Shown in pieces: positions 43,308-54,198 of a stretch of DNA of 64,000 nucleotides. The number at the start of each line of letters is the position of its first letter. Within the stretch, counting starts at the first letter, position 1. This DNA is from Bacillus sp. PK3_68 (GTDB lineage: Bacteria > Bacillota > Bacilli > Bacillales > Domibacillaceae), in assembly GCF_003600835.1 (NCBI RefSeq), contig NZ_NQYC01000001.1:3023001-3087000 (forward strand), given 5' to 3'. The notes beneath the pieces are model-generated. The model was not told the origin of the DNA, did not search any database, and saw only the letters and a program-made list of their open reading frames with translations. The position numbers and the translations under genes were made by a program.

Positions 43308-44363
43308 ATGAGAACGAAACTGTGTTTATTATATGGGGGAAAATCCGCTGAACATCAGGTGTCTTTACAAACGGCGAAAGCGGTTATTGGCGCACTTGAT
43401 CTAAATAAATTTGATATTTATCCTATTTATATTACAACAGAGGGAAATTGGATTGAAGGGAACAAGCTGACTGGTCCCGTCAACCAAGTATCCGAGCTGC
43501 AGTTTGCGAGTGATGGCCAGCCGTCCACAGTGGCTCAAAGCCTCGTTTCCAAAAAATACGATGTCATTTTTCCGCTTTTACATGGGCCAAATGGCGAAGA
43601 TGGTACTGTCCAAGGGCTGCTTGAGGTAATGAATCTTCCTTATGTGGGCAATGGCGTACTTGCTTCATCAGCCGGCATGGATAAAGTAATTATGAAAAAT
43701 ATCTTTGCTCAGGCTCATTTGCCGCAAGTAAACTACGTGTGGCTTACACGCAAAGGGTGGATGGAAGATAAAGAAGCAGCCTATGAGAAAGCAGAAAAAG
43801 AGCTGGGGTATCCATGCTTCGTCAAGCCGGCTAACCTTGGATCAAGCGTAGGTATTAGTAAATGCACAAATCGAGAGGAATTGGAAGCAGCCTATGAGGA
43901 AGCGTTCCAGTTTGATCGCAAAATTATTGTAGAAGAGGGCGTCGCAGCAAGAGAATTGGAAATTGGCTTGCTTGGAAATGAAGACCCGAAATGCTCTATC
44001 ATTGGTGAAATTGTTCCGAAAAAGGAATTTTATGATTATAAAGCGAAGTATGAAGACGGAAATACGGCATTAATTATTCCTGCTGAAATTTCTGAAGAGG
44101 CACAAGTTAACATGGAAAGAATGGCTATTACTGCTTTTCAGGCATTAGATTGCTCGGGGCTTGTTCGCGCTGACTTCTTCTTAACGGAAAAGGGAGAGCT
44201 GCTGATTAATGAAGTAAACACGATGCCTGGATTTACTCCTTTTAGTATGTTCCCTCTGCTTTGGAAGCATGCGGGCGTTGAATATCCTCTATTAATCGAA
44301 AGATTAATTGATCTTGCAAAAGAACGCTATGAGGAAAAACAGCAACTTAAATATACTTTTTAA
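43308..44363 (+). CDS. ddl: D-alanine--D-alanine ligase
   Basis: A 351-residue ATP-grasp enzyme. Motifs are [16 protein letters not shown] at the N-terminus, [32 protein letters not shown], and [18 protein letters not shown] with metal ligands. It joins two D-Ala for peptidoglycan. murF follows after 17 bases and adds the dipeptide, so the pair is a functional unit; alr, which makes D-Ala, is 8 kb downstream. TTGGAGGG precedes the ATG. Confidence 0.95.
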   Translation: MRTKLCLLYGGKSAEHQVSLQTAKAVIGALDLNKFDIYPIYITTEGNWIEGNKLTGPVNQVSELQFASDGQPSTVAQSLVSKKYDVIFPLLHGPNGEDGTVQGLLEVMNLPYVGNGVLASSAGMDKVIMKNIFAQAHLPQVNYVWLTRKGWMEDKEAAYEKAEKELGYPCFVKPANLGSSVGISKCTNREELEAAYEEAFQFDRKIIVEEGVAARELEIGLLGNEDPKCSIIGEIVPKKEFYDYKAKYEDGNTALIIPAEISEEAQVNMERMAITAFQALDCSGLVRADFFLTEKGELLINEVNTMPGFTPFSMFPLLWKHAGVEYPLLIERLIDLAKERYEEKQQLKYTF

Positions 44364-44380
44364 AGGTGGACATTGATTTT

Positions 44381-45757
44381 ATGATGCGTAAGACCATTGA
44401 ACAAATAGCAAATATAATAAAAATAGAAAATAACTTTGAGTCATTCAAAGATTATCTTATTCAAGGAGTGGCCATCGATTCTCGCAAAGCGACGAACGGT
44501 CAGTTGTTTGTCCCGTTTAAAGGGGAAAATACGGACGGCCACCAGTATATTAGACAGGCGATTAACCAGGGGGCAGCTGCTGCCCTTTGGCAGAAGGACA
44601 GGCCAAACCCGCCCGAGGATTTGCCGGTGTTAGTTGTAGAAGATACTTTGAAGGCACTGCAACAGCTAGCTAAAGCCTACCGGGAAGAGTTGGATGTAAA
44701 GGTCATTGGCATTACTGGTAGCAATGGAAAAACAACGACGAAAGATATGACAGCAAGCCTGCTTTCTCGAAAATTCAAGGTGCAAAAAACAGAAGGAAAC
44801 TTCAATAACCATATTGGTCTTCCGCTAACTATTTTATCTTTAAAGGAAGATACAGAAGCGGCTGTTATTGAAATGGGGATGAGCAGTAAAGGTGAAATCG
44901 ACCTGTTAACGAAGATCGCTTCTCCAGACGTTGCTATCATTACTAATATTGGGGAAGCTCATTTGCAGGATTTAGGATCAAGAGAGGCAATTGCTGAAGC
45001 AAAACTAGAAATTATCAATGGTCTCGCTGCTGATGGTACACTAATCTATCACGGAGATGAACCGCTATTAAAGGAAGCCTTAAAAGAGACAGAATTAAAG
45101 ACGGAAACCTTTGGTCTAGAGGCAGAAAACGATATGTATCCTCTCTCTGTTCAGACCCTTCAGGATGGAAGTCGGTTTAAGGTCAATAAAGCGCCTGACA
45201 TGGAATTTTTTCTGCCTATCATCGGCAGACACAATGTATTAAATGCAATGGCTGCTATGCTGGCAGCCCACAAAATGGGTCTTACTTTTGAAGAGATGAA
45301 AATAGGTTTGACATCTGTCGAGTTAACAAAAATGCGGATGGAAATGAAAGATGGCATGAAGGGCACGAAGATTATTAATGACGCTTATAATGCCAGCCCG
45401 ACTTCTATGAAAGCGGCTATTGAGTTGGCTGAAAAGATGCCAGGATTCAAGCGGAAGATTCTTGTGCTGGGAGACATGCTTGAATTAGGTCTAGATGAGG
45501 AGTTATTCCATTATCAAGTTGGCCAAACGGTAGAGGGGGAAGCGATTGATTATCTCTTTACACTTGGCCGGCTCGGTCAATTTATTGCGGCCGGCGCGAA
45601 AAACTCTCTTGGAGAAGACCGCATCTTCGCTTTCAGCGACAAACACGAGCTCATTGAGAAGCTAAAGTCGATTGTTGCTAGTGGCGATTTAATTGTTGTT
45701 AAAGCTTCTCGCGGTGTTAGACTTGAAGAAGTAGTAGAGGCACTTGAATGTAATTGA
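44381..45757 (+). CDS. murF: UDP-N-acetylmuramoyl-tripeptide--D-alanyl-D-alanine ligase MurF
   Basis: About 458 residues with the three Mur-ligase domains: GVAIDSRKATNGQLFVPFKGENTDGH (N-terminal UDP-binding), the ATP loop GITGSNGKTTTKDM, EMGMSSKGEIDLLT, and the C-terminal domain with INDAYNASPTSM. It adds D-Ala-D-Ala to the wall precursor in the cytoplasm. The start is ATG 44381 or 44384 after AAAGGTGG; GTG 44366 is also in frame but has a poor site. Confidence 0.94.
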   Translation: MMRKTIEQIANIIKIENNFESFKDYLIQGVAIDSRKATNGQLFVPFKGENTDGHQYIRQAINQGAAAALWQKDRPNPPEDLPVLVVEDTLKALQQLAKAYREELDVKVIGITGSNGKTTTKDMTASLLSRKFKVQKTEGNFNNHIGLPLTILSLKEDTEAAVIEMGMSSKGEIDLLTKIASPDVAIITNIGEAHLQDLGSREAIAEAKLEIINGLAADGTLIYHGDEPLLKEALKETELKTETFGLEAENDMYPLSVQTLQDGSRFKVNKAPDMEFFLPIIGRHNVLNAMAAMLAAHKMGLTFEEMKIGLTSVELTKMRMEMKDGMKGTKIINDAYNASPTSMKAAIELAEKMPGFKRKILVLGDMLELGLDEELFHYQVGQTVEGEAIDYLFTLGRLGQFIAAGAKNSLGEDRIFAFSDKHELIEKLKSIVASGDLIVVKASRGVRLEEVVEALECN

Positions 45758-45838
45758 CAGTAAGGGAAGCTGTGTCACAGCCGGAATGCAGGACAAGCAT
45801 TTGAATGAAAGCGGGCGTCCGGACTTGTGTATAAATTC

Positions 45839-45866
45839 AACACCAGGTAGAGCCCCTGGTGTTTTT
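45839..45866 (+). terminator. Terminator after murF
   Basis: AACACCAGG pairs with CCTGGTGTT around a 7-base loop and T follows. Confidence 0.9.
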
Positions 45867-45935
45867 CTTTTGAACTGCAAGGGGAACGGGTAATGACTAT
45901 CGTATATAAAAGAAAATAGTTAAGAAAAGGAAATG

Positions 45936-46643
45936 ATGAAGATGATTGGTTGTTTATGCATTCACGGTTTTACTGGAGCTCCCTACGAAGTAGAACCTCT
46001 CGCTGAGTATTTGCATGAAAAAACAACTTGGAAAATCGTTGTACCTACACTTCCGGGTCACGGAGAGACTCTTTCCTTAAAAGGAATTACTTATCAGCAG
46101 TGGATTGGCCATGCAGAAAGAGAAATGAAAAACCTGCTTTCCGAGTGTGAGACGGTCTATGTCATTGGATTTTCTATGGGTGGATTGATTGCGGCTTACT
46201 TAGCAGAAAAATATCCTGTAGAGAAACTTATATTATTGAGCGCTGCGGCTAAATATATTAATGTGGGGCAATTACTTAAAGACATGAAGGAAATGTGGAA
46301 AGACGCTAGAAACGGTAAGCTGAGTGAAAATGAATTGTTTTTGCGCTACAAGAGTAAGTTTTTGCTCACGCCTATATCAGCAGCCTGGCAGTTTCGAAAA
46401 ATGGCTGCTTATAGCAGGCCGCTTTTTTCGAGAATTCAGACGCCAACCTTCATTGCTCAGGGGTTGGCAGACGGGATTGTGCCGCCTAAGAGCGCCGAAT
46501 ATATCTACAGATGCTTGCCAGCTCACCAGAAGGAAATTTACTATGTGCCGCATGCGAAACACCATATTTGCCATACGGGAGAAAAGGAGCGGTTGTTTGA
46601 AAAAGTCTTTACATTTTTAACGGGAAGTAGTAGAGTGATTTAA
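45936..46643 (+). CDS. Carboxylesterase, Est30-type alpha/beta hydrolase
   Basis: About 235 residues. CLCIHGFTGAPYEVEPL provides the oxyanion HG, GFSMGGLIA the nucleophile Ser, and the C-terminal ADGIVPP and HAKHHI the Asp and His. The size and motifs fit thermophilic Bacillus carboxylesterase Est30/YvaK. Start among three close ATGs; 45936 has the best spacing from AAAAGG. Confidence 0.86.
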   Translation: MKMIGCLCIHGFTGAPYEVEPLAEYLHEKTTWKIVVPTLPGHGETLSLKGITYQQWIGHAEREMKNLLSECETVYVIGFSMGGLIAAYLAEKYPVEKLILLSAAAKYINVGQLLKDMKEMWKDARNGKLSENELFLRYKSKFLLTPISAAWQFRKMAAYSRPLFSRIQTPTFIAQGLADGIVPPKSAEYIYRCLPAHQKEIYYVPHAKHHICHTGEKERLFEKVFTFLTGSSRVI

Positions 46644-46760
46644 ATATCGATTGTGTTGTAATGAACCAATAAAAATGATATGATGACAATAACTTTTGCT
46701 CTTCATACGAAGAGTATTTTTTGTTTGATACGGCAATCGAAACAGAAGGAGAAGAAAATA

Positions 46761-48224
46761 TTGACGAAATTTAAAGAACTAAATTTAAGTGAAACCACTT
46801 TAAAAGCTATTGATAAAATGGGATTTGAAGAAGCAACACCAATCCAGGCACAGACAATTCCAGCGGGTCTTGAAGGGCGAGACATTATTGGTCAGGCACA
46901 GACAGGAACAGGAAAGACAACGGCTTTCGGTGTGCCAATGATCGAAAAAATTGATACACATAACCACATGGTACAAGGATTAGTTATTGCTCCAACTCGT
47001 GAGCTCGCTATTCAAGTATCAGAAGAGCTTTACAAAATTGGCAGCGGCAAACGCGTCGGCATTTTAGCCGTATATGGCGGTCAGGACATTCAACGTCAAA
47101 TTCGCGCATTGAAAAAACGCCCTCACATCATTGTAGGAACACCAGGACGGATTCTCGATCATATTAATCGGAAAACGTTGAAGCTTGATAACTTACAGAC
47201 ACTGGTATTGGATGAAGCAGATGAAATGCTGAACATGGGCTTTATTCAAGATATTGAGGCTATTCTTTCCCACATGCCGGCTGAACGCCAGACATTGTTG
47301 TTTTCAGCGACAATGCCTAAGCAGATTCGTGCGATAGCTGAAAGATTTATGAATGACCCTGTGACCATTCGAGTGAAGACGAAAGAGATGACTGTTTCCA
47401 ACATTGAGCAGTTTTATGTAAAAGTGCATCAACGCGATAAATTTGACGTGCTTTCTCGCTTGATCGATGTTCATTCACCAGAGCTGGCGATTATTTTCGG
47501 CCGCACTAAAAGACGTGTAGATGAATTAGCCAATGCTTTAAGCCTTCGTGGTTATCAAGCAGAGGGAATTCATGGCGATTTAACTCAGGCAAAGCGCTTG
47601 ACTGTGCTGAAGCGTTTTAAAGAGGGGAAAATCGATGTGCTTGTGGCGACAGACGTAGCTGCTCGTGGACTGGATATTTCTGGCGTTACCCACGTATATA
47701 ATTACGATATCCCACAGGACCCAGAAAGCTATGTACACCGCATCGGTCGTACAGGCCGCGCCGGTAAAGAGGGAGTCGCTATTACATTCGTTGAACCGAG
47801 AGAAATGGGTTATCTGAAAGAAGTAGAAAGAACAACGAAGAAAAAAATGTCCCCGATGGCTGCCCCTACATGGGATGATGCATTGGTTGGACAGCAGCAG
47901 GCTGCTGTTAATGAACTAGAAGAGTCTGTTGCTAAAAATGATCTCTCTCAATATAAAGCATTGGCGAAAGGCTTACTTGACCAGTATGATGCTGAACAGC
48001 TTGTAGCTGCTGCTTTAAAATTGATCACAAAAGAGCCAGATCGGACACCGATTCATATTACAAATGAGTCTTCTCTTCCGCAAAAGAAAGATAAGTTCCG
48101 TTCTAAAAATTCAAGTTCTAAAAAGCCGTATGGCAGCCGCCAAGGCGGACGTTCATCCGGCGGCAATCGCTCTTACAACCGTGATCGCAAAAGCAATCCA
48201 AGAAGAAAATATACTTCCCAATAA
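46761..48224 (+). CDS. cshA: DEAD-box RNA helicase CshA
   Basis: 487 residues from TTG 46761, which has AAGGAGAAG upstream; longer frames reach back to 46680 but lack support. It has the Q motif ([11 protein letters not shown]), [21 protein letters not shown], and HRIGRTGR, then a C-terminal domain and a basic Gly/Arg/Ser/Asn-rich tail that binds RNA. CshA acts in RNA turnover and ribosome assembly in the cold. Confidence 0.93.
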   Translation: MTKFKELNLSETTLKAIDKMGFEEATPIQAQTIPAGLEGRDIIGQAQTGTGKTTAFGVPMIEKIDTHNHMVQGLVIAPTRELAIQVSEELYKIGSGKRVGILAVYGGQDIQRQIRALKKRPHIIVGTPGRILDHINRKTLKLDNLQTLVLDEADEMLNMGFIQDIEAILSHMPAERQTLLFSATMPKQIRAIAERFMNDPVTIRVKTKEMTVSNIEQFYVKVHQRDKFDVLSRLIDVHSPELAIIFGRTKRRVDELANALSLRGYQAEGIHGDLTQAKRLTVLKRFKEGKIDVLVATDVAARGLDISGVTHVYNYDIPQDPESYVHRIGRTGRAGKEGVAITFVEPREMGYLKEVERTTKKKMSPMAAPTWDDALVGQQQAAVNELEESVAKNDLSQYKALAKGLLDQYDAEQLVAAALKLITKEPDRTPIHITNESSLPQKKDKFRSKNSSSKKPYGSRQGGRSSGGNRSYNRDRKSNPRRKYTSQ

Positions 48225-48237
48225 ATCATGAACGATA

Positions 48238-48292
48238 AGAGGCTGTCCCATGAAGTTAGTAAAGCGCTGACTTTGGGGCGGCCTCTTTTTTT
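48238..48292 (+). terminator. Terminator after cshA
   Basis: AGAGGCTGTCCC (48238-48249) pairs with GGGGCGGCCTCT (from 48275), followed by seven T. Confidence 0.85.
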
Positions 48293-48403
48293 CATGGAAG
48301 TTTCTTGATCACATACCGGTTTTTCTAGAAAAAGTGAAAGAAGATGAAACTTTTACCAGCTTTAAAACGTTATAACAGGAAAACAATGATGAAGGCTGTG
48401 AAT

Positions 48404-48885
48404 ATGAATATGGAAGAACCTGCAAAAAGAATTTCAAAAAAGCTTTAAAAGTATGGAGAATATCAGGGAGCATCAGTTCTGTTTTCTTATGGCTCTTAAT
48501 TATCGGAGCTGGTGTATTCATTGTGATTAAACAGTGGCCGTTATGGATTCTTTTTCTTCTTGTAGCAGTGGGCGTGTTAGAAGTGCTGACGGTTGTTATG
48601 GCTCTGCCGAATATGCGATGGAAAAGATGGAGGTATGAAGTGAGGGAGCAGGAGATTGAGCTGCAGCGAGGGGTATTTGTTGTTCGTCGTACGCTGATCC
48701 CTATGACCCGTGTGCAGCATGTCGATACAGAACAAGGACCGCTCTTGCGTAAATATGGTCTAGGGGCGATTAAAATCTCGACGGCCGCGACAATTCATGA
48801 AATACCAGCCGTTGAGATGGAAGAGGCGGAAGAAATGAGAAGGGTCATTTCGGCTCTTGCAAGGGTGGCGGAAGAAGATGTCTAA
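48404..48885 (+). CDS. ydbS: YdbS-like bacterial PH domain membrane protein, frameshifted
   Basis: Two membrane helices (LWLLIIGAGVFIVIK, LWILFLLVAVGVLEVLT) and a bPH2 (DUF304) domain with LIPMTRVQHVDTEQGPLLRKYGLG. The ATG at 48404 opens MNMEEPAKRISKK, then stops; one extra A in the A6 run 48436-48441 gives KRISKKALKVWRISG and 160 residues, the normal length. ydbT overlaps its end. In B. subtilis YdbST contributes to resistance to the toxin amylocyclicin. Function at the membrane is unclear. Confidence 0.83.
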
Positions 48886-50343
48886 TCCTAAGAAGCTTCA
48901 TCCTATCGCTGCGTTGTTAACTTTTTTTAAGGAATTGAAAAGTCTTATCCTGCCTGTTGTTTTCGTGATTTTTATCGGAAACGGAGAGCGGAATAGTTTT
49001 TGGGACTATTTCCCGATTGTAGCTATAGGAATGGTCGTTCTATACGTTCTTATTTCTGGTATTGTTAAATGGCTGCGCTTTACTTATAGACTGGAAGAAA
49101 ATGAATTTAAAATTGAATATGGTCTCTTCGTGAAAAAGAAACGCTATATTCCAATCGAGCGCATTCAAAGCTTAAATGTGTCAGAGGGGCTGCTGCACCG
49201 GATGTTTGGTCTTGTGAAAATTACAGTAGAGACAGCGGGAGCAGGGGCTGAATCTGAATCGGAAGCGGAGTTGACTGCTATTACAAAAGAAGAAGCACAA
49301 GCTCTTCAACAATTAATTAACCAAGAAAAAAAGCGAAAAGCCCCAGTAGATGTTACCGATGATCTCCTTGAGAAAGTAAAGGCAAACGGGGAAGAAGACG
49401 TTGTTTATCAAGCTCAACTGTCCGAATTGTTGCTCCTAGCCGCCACATCAGGGGGATCGGTGTGGTCGTTTCGGCGGTATTCGCTTTTCTATCCCAGTTT
49501 CAAGATATCATTCCCTATGAGAAGATTTTTAAAGAAGCTTCACATTTTATCGAAATGGGAACCGTCTTTATTGCATTCATTGTTTTTCTGGCTTTATTTG
49601 CCGCCTGGATTATTTCAATTGGAATGACCTTATTGAGATATGCGGGGTTTACTCTGTGTCACAAGGAAGAAAGTTTGATCATCCGACGAGGACTGCTTGA
49701 AAAACAGCAGCTGACAGTCCCGATGGATCGTATACAGGGAATTACTATTCTAGAGAATCCGCTCAGGCAAGGGTTGGGTTACTGTTCTGTTCATCTAGAA
49801 AGTGCGGGGGGAACGGCTAAAGAGAAAGACAATGCAAATATGGTCGTTATGCCGATGGTAAAAAAAGAACAAGCACTAAAGATGCTGGCGGAAATCTTTC
49901 CAGATTATTGTTTTTCAGTAAAGCTGACTCCTGCTCCGGCACAAGCGATAAGCAGGTATATGGGAAGAGCTTGCTTATATATGGCTTTACCGGTGGCGCT
50001 AGCTACCTGGTTTTTTTGGCCATTTGGCTTGGCGTTTCTAGCTGTTTTTCTGCCTGCGGCTCTTTATGGGTTTATTTGCTTCAAAGCGGTTGGATGGAAT
50101 ATTCAAGGGAACCAATTTACTGTTAGAACGAGAAGAATCTCCCTCCAAACAGCTTTTATGATGAAGAATCGTATTCAATCGTTGGAAATGGTAAATACAT
50201 GGCGGCAAAGGCAAAAAAAACTGTCAACCATTCATTCAGTGACCAGGAGTGGGATAGGCGGCAAAAAAATAAAACTAATAGATGCTTCAGCAGTTGATGG
50301 GGAAAAAATATACCAGTGGTACGAATTAAGGAAGAAGGGTTAA
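48878..50343 (+). CDS. ydbT: YdbT-like PH domain membrane protein, frameshifted
   Basis: Three bPH2 domains, each starting at a [16 protein letters not shown]-like sequence (also [15 protein letters not shown] and [16 protein letters not shown]), separated by membrane helices. The frame from 48878 fails after AATSGG; one extra G in the G5 run 49451-49455 gives [15 protein letters not shown] and 488 residues, as expected. It overlaps ydbS by 8 bases, and acpS starts 5 bases after it. Confidence 0.83.
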
Positions 50344-50348
50344 CTAAC

Positions 50349-50699
50349 ATGATAAGAGGCATTGGAATGGATATTGTAGAGATTAGCCGGATCCAAAGGC
50401 TCATACAAAGGCAGCCAAAGTTTGTTGAACGAATTTTAACAGAGAAAGAGAGAGAAGTGTTTAACAGCAGGAATGGCAGGCGCCAATATGAATATGCAGC
50501 TGGCCGCTTTGCTGCAAAAGAAGCGTTCGCTAAAGCGCTTGGAAGCGGCATTGGTGAGCAGCTGTCTTTTCAAGATATTGAAACAGAGGCAGATGAATAC
50601 GGCAAACCTTATATTAAATCCCCTTTTTTTGAGGGAGTACATTTATCTATTACACATAGCAAAGAATATGCAGCTGCTCAAGTCATCATAGAAAAATAA
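50349..50699 (+). CDS. acpS: Holo-[acyl-carrier-protein] synthase
   Basis: 116 residues. [11 protein letters not shown] carries the metal-binding Asp and [12 protein letters not shown] the conserved Glu/Lys motif of Acp[12 protein letters not shown] lies near the C-terminus. It transfers 4'-phosphopantetheine from CoA to acyl carrier protein. ATG 50349 was chosen; the family starts MIxGIGxDIV. A longer frame from 50316 reaches into ydbT. Confidence 0.94.
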   Translation: MIRGIGMDIVEISRIQRLIQRQPKFVERILTEKEREVFNSRNGRRQYEYAAGRFAAKEAFAKALGSGIGEQLSFQDIETEADEYGKPYIKSPFFEGVHLSITHSKEYAAAQVIIEK

Positions 50700-50708
50700 A
50701 TAAAAAGA

Positions 50709-50776
50709 AACAGCCCCTTTTGGACAATCATATTTTGAAAGGTTGTCTCATATATTTTTAATGCGAAAGGGGTTGT
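50709..50776 (+). other. Nested stem-loop between acpS and ydcC
   Basis: An outer stem ACAGCCCCTTT with AAAGGGGTTGT encloses an inner stem GACAATC with GGTTGTC followed by a T-rich stretch. The inner part may end acpS transcription; the outer part would cover the ydcC ribosome site. Confidence 0.4.
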
Positions 50777-50782
50777 GAGGAA

Positions 50783-51799
50783 ATGACAAAAAGAAGGTTA
50801 GTCTGGCTGCTATGCCTGGTTGCTTTATTTGTTCTTTCTGCCTGCGGAGCAAAATCTAAGGAGGATGTGACAAAGGATTTAAATGAGAAAGCGGAAGAGA
50901 TGAAGGGATACAAGGCTACCGCGCAAATGACGCTGCAGACAGGAGAGGAAAAACAGGCATATCACGTGGAAATTTGGAATAAAGAAAATAACTTTTACCG
51001 TGTAGAATTGTCCAATGATAAAAAGGATCAAAGTCAGATGATCCTGAAGAACGAATCAGGTGTATATGTTTTAACGCCGTCTTTGAATAAAAGCTTTAAA
51101 TTTCAAAGCGATTGGCCGAAAAACAGCAGTCAAGCTTATTTGTTCGAATCACTTGTCAAAGACATTAAAAGCGATCAGGAGGCAACCTTTGAAGAAACAG
51201 ACAAACACTATGTGTTTGAAACAAAGACAAGGTATCCAAACAGCCACATGCTTCCGCTTCAAGAAATCACTTTTAACAAACGTGACTTGTCCCCTGTTTC
51301 TGTAAAGGTGATGGATCCGGACCGCAAACCGGTATTGACTGTCAGTTTTACAAAAGTAGATTTTAAAGCGAGTTTTGAGAAATCATCTTTTGATGTGAAA
51401 AAGAATATGACCGGAGCTCAATTGGAAATGCCGGTGCTTGCTCAGGAACAGGAAAAGGAGTTCACGGTTTTTTACCCGCAGGCAGAAGTTGTTGGCAGTC
51501 GTTTGCTCGAGGAAAATGAAATGTTAACAGCTAGTGGTAAACGAATTGTTCTTACGTATGGAGGAGACAAGTCGTTCACAGTGGTTCAGGAAAAGGCGGT
51601 TACTCCGTCGGCTGCCTCGGTGGAAACGGCTAGTATGAGCGGGGAAATGGCCGATCTTGGTTTTGCGTTTGGTGAGATCACAGATCAGTCCCTTTCTTGG
51701 ACTTATAAGGGGATAGACTATATGATTGCTTCTAAAGATTTAAGCGAAGCTGAGATGATTGAAGTAGCCCGCTCTATGCAGGCGGAAATGGAAAAGTAG
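50783..51799 (+). CDS. ydcC: YdcC-like lipoprotein, LolA-fold
   Basis: 338 residues with a signal peptide ending in the lipobox LSAC, so predicted lipid-anchored outside the membrane. The body (YKATAQMTLQTGEEKQAYHVEIWNK, then LPLQEITFNKRDLSPVSV) is of LolA/YdcC type. In B. subtilis ydcC is a sporulation gene (sigma-E) of unknown function in the same position before alr. GAAAGGGG precedes the ATG. Confidence 0.85.
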   Translation: MTKRRLVWLLCLVALFVLSACGAKSKEDVTKDLNEKAEEMKGYKATAQMTLQTGEEKQAYHVEIWNKENNFYRVELSNDKKDQSQMILKNESGVYVLTPSLNKSFKFQSDWPKNSSQAYLFESLVKDIKSDQEATFEETDKHYVFETKTRYPNSHMLPLQEITFNKRDLSPVSVKVMDPDRKPVLTVSFTKVDFKASFEKSSFDVKKNMTGAQLEMPVLAQEQEKEFTVFYPQAEVVGSRLLEENEMLTASGKRIVLTYGGDKSFTVVQEKAVTPSAASVETASMSGEMADLGFAFGEITDQSLSWTYKGIDYMIASKDLSEAEMIEVARSMQAEMEK

Positions 51800-51830
51800 A
51801 CGGATACAGCCGCCTTGGATTGGGCGCTTT

Positions 51831-51860
51831 AGGAACGGGAATTTGACGTTCCTTTTTCTT
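51831..51860 (+). terminator. Terminator after ydcC
   Basis: AGGAACG pairs with CGTTCCT around a 9-base loop, then T-rich. Confidence 0.8.
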
Positions 51861-52081
51861 TATTTAAATATAAAACTTGTCAATGGAAAAAGGGAAATTT
51901 CAGAGGGTGTTTAACAAAGGAGCCAGCGGGCAGAAGATTTCGCTTACAGGCTCATTGGTGCTGGCAGGGATAGCTTTTTTAATTACTAGGCAGCCCAAGG
52001 GTGGAAGTAACATTTCTGGCTCTTAATTATTTCTTTTTCTGAGAAGGGAGTGAATCGAACATCCTTGTTATCTAGAATCTG
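51861..52081. other. Gene-free stretch before alr
   Basis: No ORF with coding character. GCCAGC at about 51922 faces GCTGGC at about 51958; nothing else stands out before the alr promoter. Confidence 0.4.
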
Positions 52082-52110
52082 TTGATCCCTTCTTGCTGTA
52101 TACTTAAAAT
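52082..52110 (+). promoter_or_regulatory. Candidate sigma-A promoter of alr
   Basis: TTGATC, 17 bases, TAAAAT, 61 bases before the start. A perfect TTGACA at about 52115 lacks a -10 at normal spacing. Confidence 0.45.
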
Positions 52111-52170
52111 AAGGTTGACAAGCAATCTAATTTTACAGCTTCACGTATACAGATAAGAAAGAAGGGGCAT

Positions 52171-53334
52171 ATGTTGACAGTAGAGACTAAGTTTTACCGT
52201 GATACATGGGCAGAGATCAATCTTGATTATATTTCGCACAATGTGAGGGAGACACTGAAGCTGCTTCCTGAACATACAAAGCTGTTTGCTGTAGTGAAGG
52301 CCAATGCTTATGGGCATGGAGATATACAAATAGCAAAAACGGCTGTAGAGGCAGGAGCTCAAGGGCTCGCTGTCGCTTTCTTTGATGAGGCGCTTTCTGT
52401 AAAGGAAGCTGGCTTACCTGTGCCGCTGCTCGTATTGGGGGCGAGTAGTCCGCATACAGCAAAAATAGCGGCCGAGCAGCAAATCTCATTAACTGTCTTT
52501 CAGAAGCAATGGTTGGAAAAAGCTGAGAAGCATCTTGAGGATGGTCAGGTACTTCGCGTGCATATTAAGTGTGACACAGGAATGGGGCGGCTCGGAGTAA
52601 AGACAGCAGCAGAACTCAATGAACTTGCTGCGTTTATCGAGCGTTCACCTAAGTTCTTTCTGGAGGGAGTGTTCACTCACTTTGCCACGGCGGATGACTT
52701 GCACACAGATTACTTTGAAGAGCAGTACCAGACTTTTACAAAGATGATTGCTGCGCTTGAAATTAAACCGGCCTTCATCCATTGTGCCAACAGTGCAACG
52801 ACGCTGCGTTTTCAAAAAGCTTATTTTAATGCCGTTCGTCTTGGTATCTCGATGTACGGTCTTTCACCATCTGAGGACATGAAAACAGAGCTGCCGTTTC
52901 CATTAAAGCAGGCTTTCTCTCTTCATACGAGAATCGTTCATATAAAAAAGCTGAACAAAGGTGAAAAAATAAGCTATGGAGCCACGTATGCAACGCAGCA
53001 GGAGGAATGGATTGCCACGTTGCCGATCGGCTATGCTGACGGTTGGCTGCGCAAGCTTCAGGGACAAGCTGTGCTTGTCGGTGGGAAAAAAGCGCCGATT
53101 GTCGGCAGAGTGTGTATGGATCAATGCATGATCCGTCTGCCCGAAGAAATGCCCATAGGAACAAAAGTAACACTGATCGGCAAGCAAGGCGAGGAAGAAA
53201 TTACCATGGATGATATTGCCCGGAAGATGGAGACAATTAATTATGAGGTTCCCTGTATTGTTACCGCACGCGTACCGAGAGTTTATAAGCAAAACGGAGA
53301 AATTGTCGAGATTGTAAACCCCCTGATTAAATAA
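52171..53334 (+). CDS. alr: Alanine racemase
   Basis: 387 residues, PLP fold-type III. Lys43 in AVVKANAYGHG binds PLP; the catalytic Tyr lies in KISYGATY of the C-terminal domain, and VGRVCMDQCMI is typical. It converts L-Ala to D-Ala for ddl. AAGGGG precedes an ATG-TTG pair (52171, 52174), so the start may be one codon later. The order alr, ndoAI, ndoA, rsbR is as in B. subtilis. Confidence 0.95.
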   Translation: MLTVETKFYRDTWAEINLDYISHNVRETLKLLPEHTKLFAVVKANAYGHGDIQIAKTAVEAGAQGLAVAFFDEALSVKEAGLPVPLLVLGASSPHTAKIAAEQQISLTVFQKQWLEKAEKHLEDGQVLRVHIKCDTGMGRLGVKTAAELNELAAFIERSPKFFLEGVFTHFATADDLHTDYFEEQYQTFTKMIAALEIKPAFIHCANSATTLRFQKAYFNAVRLGISMYGLSPSEDMKTELPFPLKQAFSLHTRIVHIKKLNKGEKISYGATYATQQEEWIATLPIGYADGWLRKLQGQAVLVGGKKAPIVGRVCMDQCMIRLPEEMPIGTKVTLIGKQGEEEITMDDIARKMETINYEVPCIVTARVPRVYKQNGEIVEIVNPLIK

Positions 53335-53516
53335 AAATTCAAGTTTATGTTTATCGGCATTTTCCGTCAAGCTTTTAGTGGATTTGCGCTTTTTTTCTCT
53401 GTTATTTTAAGATAATAGCTGGGAAATTTGAATTCGCCTTCCCTTGTAAAAGAAAAGATGATATGATGAAAAGGACAGTTAACGAGACGGTGTAGTGATT
53501 GGTGGAGGTGTAGTTC

Positions 53517-53798
53517 GTGTCTGAATCAAGCGCAACAACAGAAGTGTTAATTCGTTTGCCACAACAATTTGTTAAAGAACTAGACGGGTATGCTGAACTT
53601 GAGAAGGTTAACCGCAATGAATTTATCTACAGAGCAACAAAAATGTATCTTCGGGAAAGAAAAAAACGTCAGATTAGAGAATCTATGCGGCGCGGGTACA
53701 TGGAAATGGCTAAGATCAACTTAGCTATCGCCTCGGAGGCCATGCAAGCTGAGTATGAGGCCGGAAATACTGTAGAACGTTTAGTAAGTGGAGGATAA
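53517..53798 (+). CDS. ndoAI: Antitoxin EndoAI (MazE-type, ribbon-helix-helix)
   Basis: 93 residues. The N-terminal strand [19 protein letters not shown] and the following helices ([17 protein letters not shown]) are a ribbon-helix-helix DNA-binding fold; the C-terminal tail binds the toxin. GTG start with GGAGGTG 6 bases upstream. It represses its own operon and neutralises EndoA, encoded 5 bases downstream. Confidence 0.92.
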   Translation: MSESSATTEVLIRLPQQFVKELDGYAELEKVNRNEFIYRATKMYLRERKKRQIRESMRRGYMEMAKINLAIASEAMQAEYEAGNTVERLVSGG

Positions 53799-53803
53799 TC
53801 CGT

Positions 53804-54154
53804 GTGATAGTTAAGCGTGGTGACGTATATTTTGCAGACCTGTCCCCTGTTGTCGGATCAGAGCAAGGCGGCGTGCGGCCTGTGCTAGTAGTTCAAAACG
53901 ACATCGGGAATCGGTTCAGTCCCACTATTATTGTTGCTGCTATAACAGCGCAAATTCAAAAAGCTAAGTTGCCTACACATGTTGAAATTGATGCAAAGCG
54001 TTATGGCTTTGAACGTGATTCCGTTATCTTACTTGAGCAAATCCGGACGATCGACAAACAGCGTTTAACGGATAAAATCACTCAACTTGATGAGGAAATG
54101 ATGGAAAAAGTGGACGAAGCCTTGCAGATCAGCTTAGGTCTTATTCAGTTTTAA
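53804..54154 (+). CDS. ndoA: mRNA interferase EndoA (MazF/PemK)
   Basis: 116 residues of the MazF family: [21 protein letters not shown] at the N-terminus, RPVLVVQND, and RTIDKQRL with the catalytic Arg/Thr region. It cleaves single-stranded RNA (UACAU in B. subtilis). GTG start with GGAGG 9 bases upstream. A terminator separates it from the sigB operon. Confidence 0.94.
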   Translation: MIVKRGDVYFADLSPVVGSEQGGVRPVLVVQNDIGNRFSPTIIVAAITAQIQKAKLPTHVEIDAKRYGFERDSVILLEQIRTIDKQRLTDKITQLDEEMMEKVDEALQISLGLIQF

Positions 54155-54156
54155 AT

Positions 54157-54198
54157 AGACGCCCGCTAGGTTATACTAGCCGGGCGTCTTATTTTTTT
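54157..54198 (+). terminator. Terminator after ndoA
   Basis: AGACGCCCG with an inner CTAG pairs with CTAG and CGGGCGTCT; T-rich tail follows. Confidence 0.9.

Noticed and set aside
53517-54154. Toxin-antitoxin pair as a mobile or defence element
   Set aside because: EndoAI/EndoA between alr and rsbR is the normal core-genome place in bacilli.
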